From assembly GCF_003324165.1 (NCBI RefSeq), contig NW_025407838.1, forward strand, positions 625,389 through 689,388: a stretch of DNA of 64,000 nucleotides, read 5' to 3'. Origin of the DNA: Naegleria lovaniensis. Its lineage: Eukaryota > Heterolobosea > Eutetramitea > Acrasida > Naegleriidae. Under the pieces are notes generated by a model. The model worked only from the letters and a program-made list of their open reading frames with translations, made no database searches and was not told the origin of the DNA. Position 1 is the stretch's first letter. Each line of letters starts with the position of its first letter. Of the stretch, positions 63,151 through 64,000 are shown one piece after another. Both the position numbers and the translations under genes were made by a program.

Positions 63151-63634
63151 GTTATTAGATTTAAATTGATGAGAATGACTTGTGAAAGAACCATGATCAG
63201 AGTGGAAGCAGTGAACATGACAATGTGTGTTGTAGTGAAGAGTACAACCATGAATTTGCTTAAAAAGCAATACTATGTGATGTCGAAGATGTCTACATGA
63301 TGATGAATCGATTATGTGAGTTGTTCTGTAATATTTGAAAGACGAAAGCGCTCAACCTATCACCTACTCAAAATCAAGAAGAAATTTTTCAAGGGTGAAA
63401 CGAACATTTGGAGATATCTCCATGAATAGTTGCTATCAAGGAATGAAATCAGGAATACCCTTGTTTTTGATGTTGTAGAGCTGAACTAACAAGTTAATTT
63501 TTGTTGTTGACGTCAAAGATTACATGAATTGTTGGATATTGTGAGATTTTTCAGAGGACGAAGACAACAAACGATTACGTTGAAGAACACCACAACGTAA
63601 AAATGATATGAATGCATCTACATGGTGAGGAGAT

Positions 63635-64000
63635 GGTTGGGTTTGGGTTTGGGTTTGGGTTTGGGTTTGGGTTTGGGTTTGGGTTTGGGTTTGGGTTTGG
63701 GTTTGGGTTTGGGTTTGGGTTTGGGTTTGGGTTTGGGTTTGGGTTTGGGTTTGGGTTTGGGTTTGGGTTTGGGTTTGGGTTTGGGTTTGGGTTTGGGTTT
63801 GGGTTTGGGTTTGGGTTTGGGTTTGGGTTTGGGTTTGGGTTTGGGTTTGGGTTTGGGTTTGGGTTTGGGTTTGGGTTTGGGTTTGGGTTTGGGTTTGGGT
63901 TTGGGTTTGGGTTTGGGTTTGGGTTTGGGTTTGGGTTTGGGTTTGGGTTTGGGTTTGGGTTTGGGTTTGGGTTTGGGTTTGGGTTTGGGTTTGGGTTTGG
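63635..64000 (+). repeat. Telomere, (TTTGGG)n
   Basis: About 60 perfect hexamers TTTGGG to the end of the window. The G-rich strand runs 5' to 3' toward the terminus, as expected for a right chromosome end. The first repeats (GGTTGGG) are slightly irregular. The unit implies a telomerase RNA template reading CCCAAA. Confidence 0.95.

Larger units (their letters stand above)
59577..63634. other. Subtelomeric region without convincing genes
   Basis: About 4 kb, rich in TG, ATG and ATCAT words. No open frame has a recognisable domain, and the ones present (59814-60131 minus, 60360-60548, 60868-61074, 62109-62462, 62416-62700) look like chance. It holds at least twelve TGATCA palindromes, an interstitial telomere-like tract (61931-61957), and a diverged direct repeat pair (62525-62760 and 62910-63150). 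The stretch 61958-62460 differs in word use from its surroundings and may be an insertion. Confidence 0.6.

Overview
The window looks like the end of a chromosome from a free-living heterolobosean amoeboflagellate, most likely Naegleria or a close relative. This is an inference from gene content and style: AT-rich DNA, compact genes, and short spliceosomal introns that almost all begin GTATGT or GTAAGT. The genes are clearly eukaryotic (MAD1, Rac, PEX22-like, ELO elongase, RBMX2/IST3), and one bacterial-type lysozyme suits a bacterivore. I could not run a database search, so the species is not proven. The + strand ends in about 60 perfect copies of TTTGGG, so the right edge is a telomere.

Layout. 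0-8 kb: 3' part of a giant coiled-coil protein ending in a DIL (myosin-V tail type) domain. 8.2-11 kb: a small unknown protein, then an F-box/cyclophilin fusion ending in a CAAX box. 11-18 kb: a four-exon aldehyde dehydrogenase, a secreted SH3b-GH108 lysozyme, two tRNA-like loci, a zeta-class GST and a TatD-family nuclease. 17.9-22.7 kb: the spindle checkpoint protein MAD1 and the RES-complex protein RBMX2/IST3. 22.9-32.3 kb: a cluster of five related genes encoding small, Ser/Thr-rich proteins. All five have an N-myristoylation signal (MG...S) and a short conserved motif (E-x-x-I-x-[VI]-T-x-P-P). One decayed copy lies among them, and the cluster is interrupted by a mitochondrial LEA-like gene and a PEX22-like gene. 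I recognise no named family for the five and consider them the best candidate for something undescribed.

32.6-41 kb: ELO elongase, a DUF4139 membrane protein, a protein kinase, and a three-exon Rac GTPase followed by an inverted Rac relic. 41.3-52 kb: one huge 15-exon gene for a cell-surface protein (NHL-type propeller, some 35-40 EGF-like repeats, REJ/PKD-like region, GPS motif, one membrane span). 52-57 kb: a SAM-domain protein, an orphan seven/eight-span membrane protein, and a GH1 beta-glucosidase gene with a deletion and frameshift. 57.1-59.6 kb: a DIRS-superfamily retrotransposon remnant with split direct repeats, an intact-looking tyrosine recombinase and a lost reverse transcriptase. 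59.6-63.6 kb: gene-free subtelomere rich in TGATCA palindromes, with diverged direct repeats and an interstitial telomere-like tract. 63.6-64 kb: telomere.

Multiple exon models were checked by phase: ALDH (4 exons), lysozyme (2), MAD1 (2), ELO (2), Rac (3), the EGF giant (15), the SAM gene (2) and the membrane protein (2) all sum to whole codons without stops. The genes do not form one pathway. The common thread is a normal eukaryotic gene mix that grades into a duplicated, decaying and transposon-bearing subtelomere.
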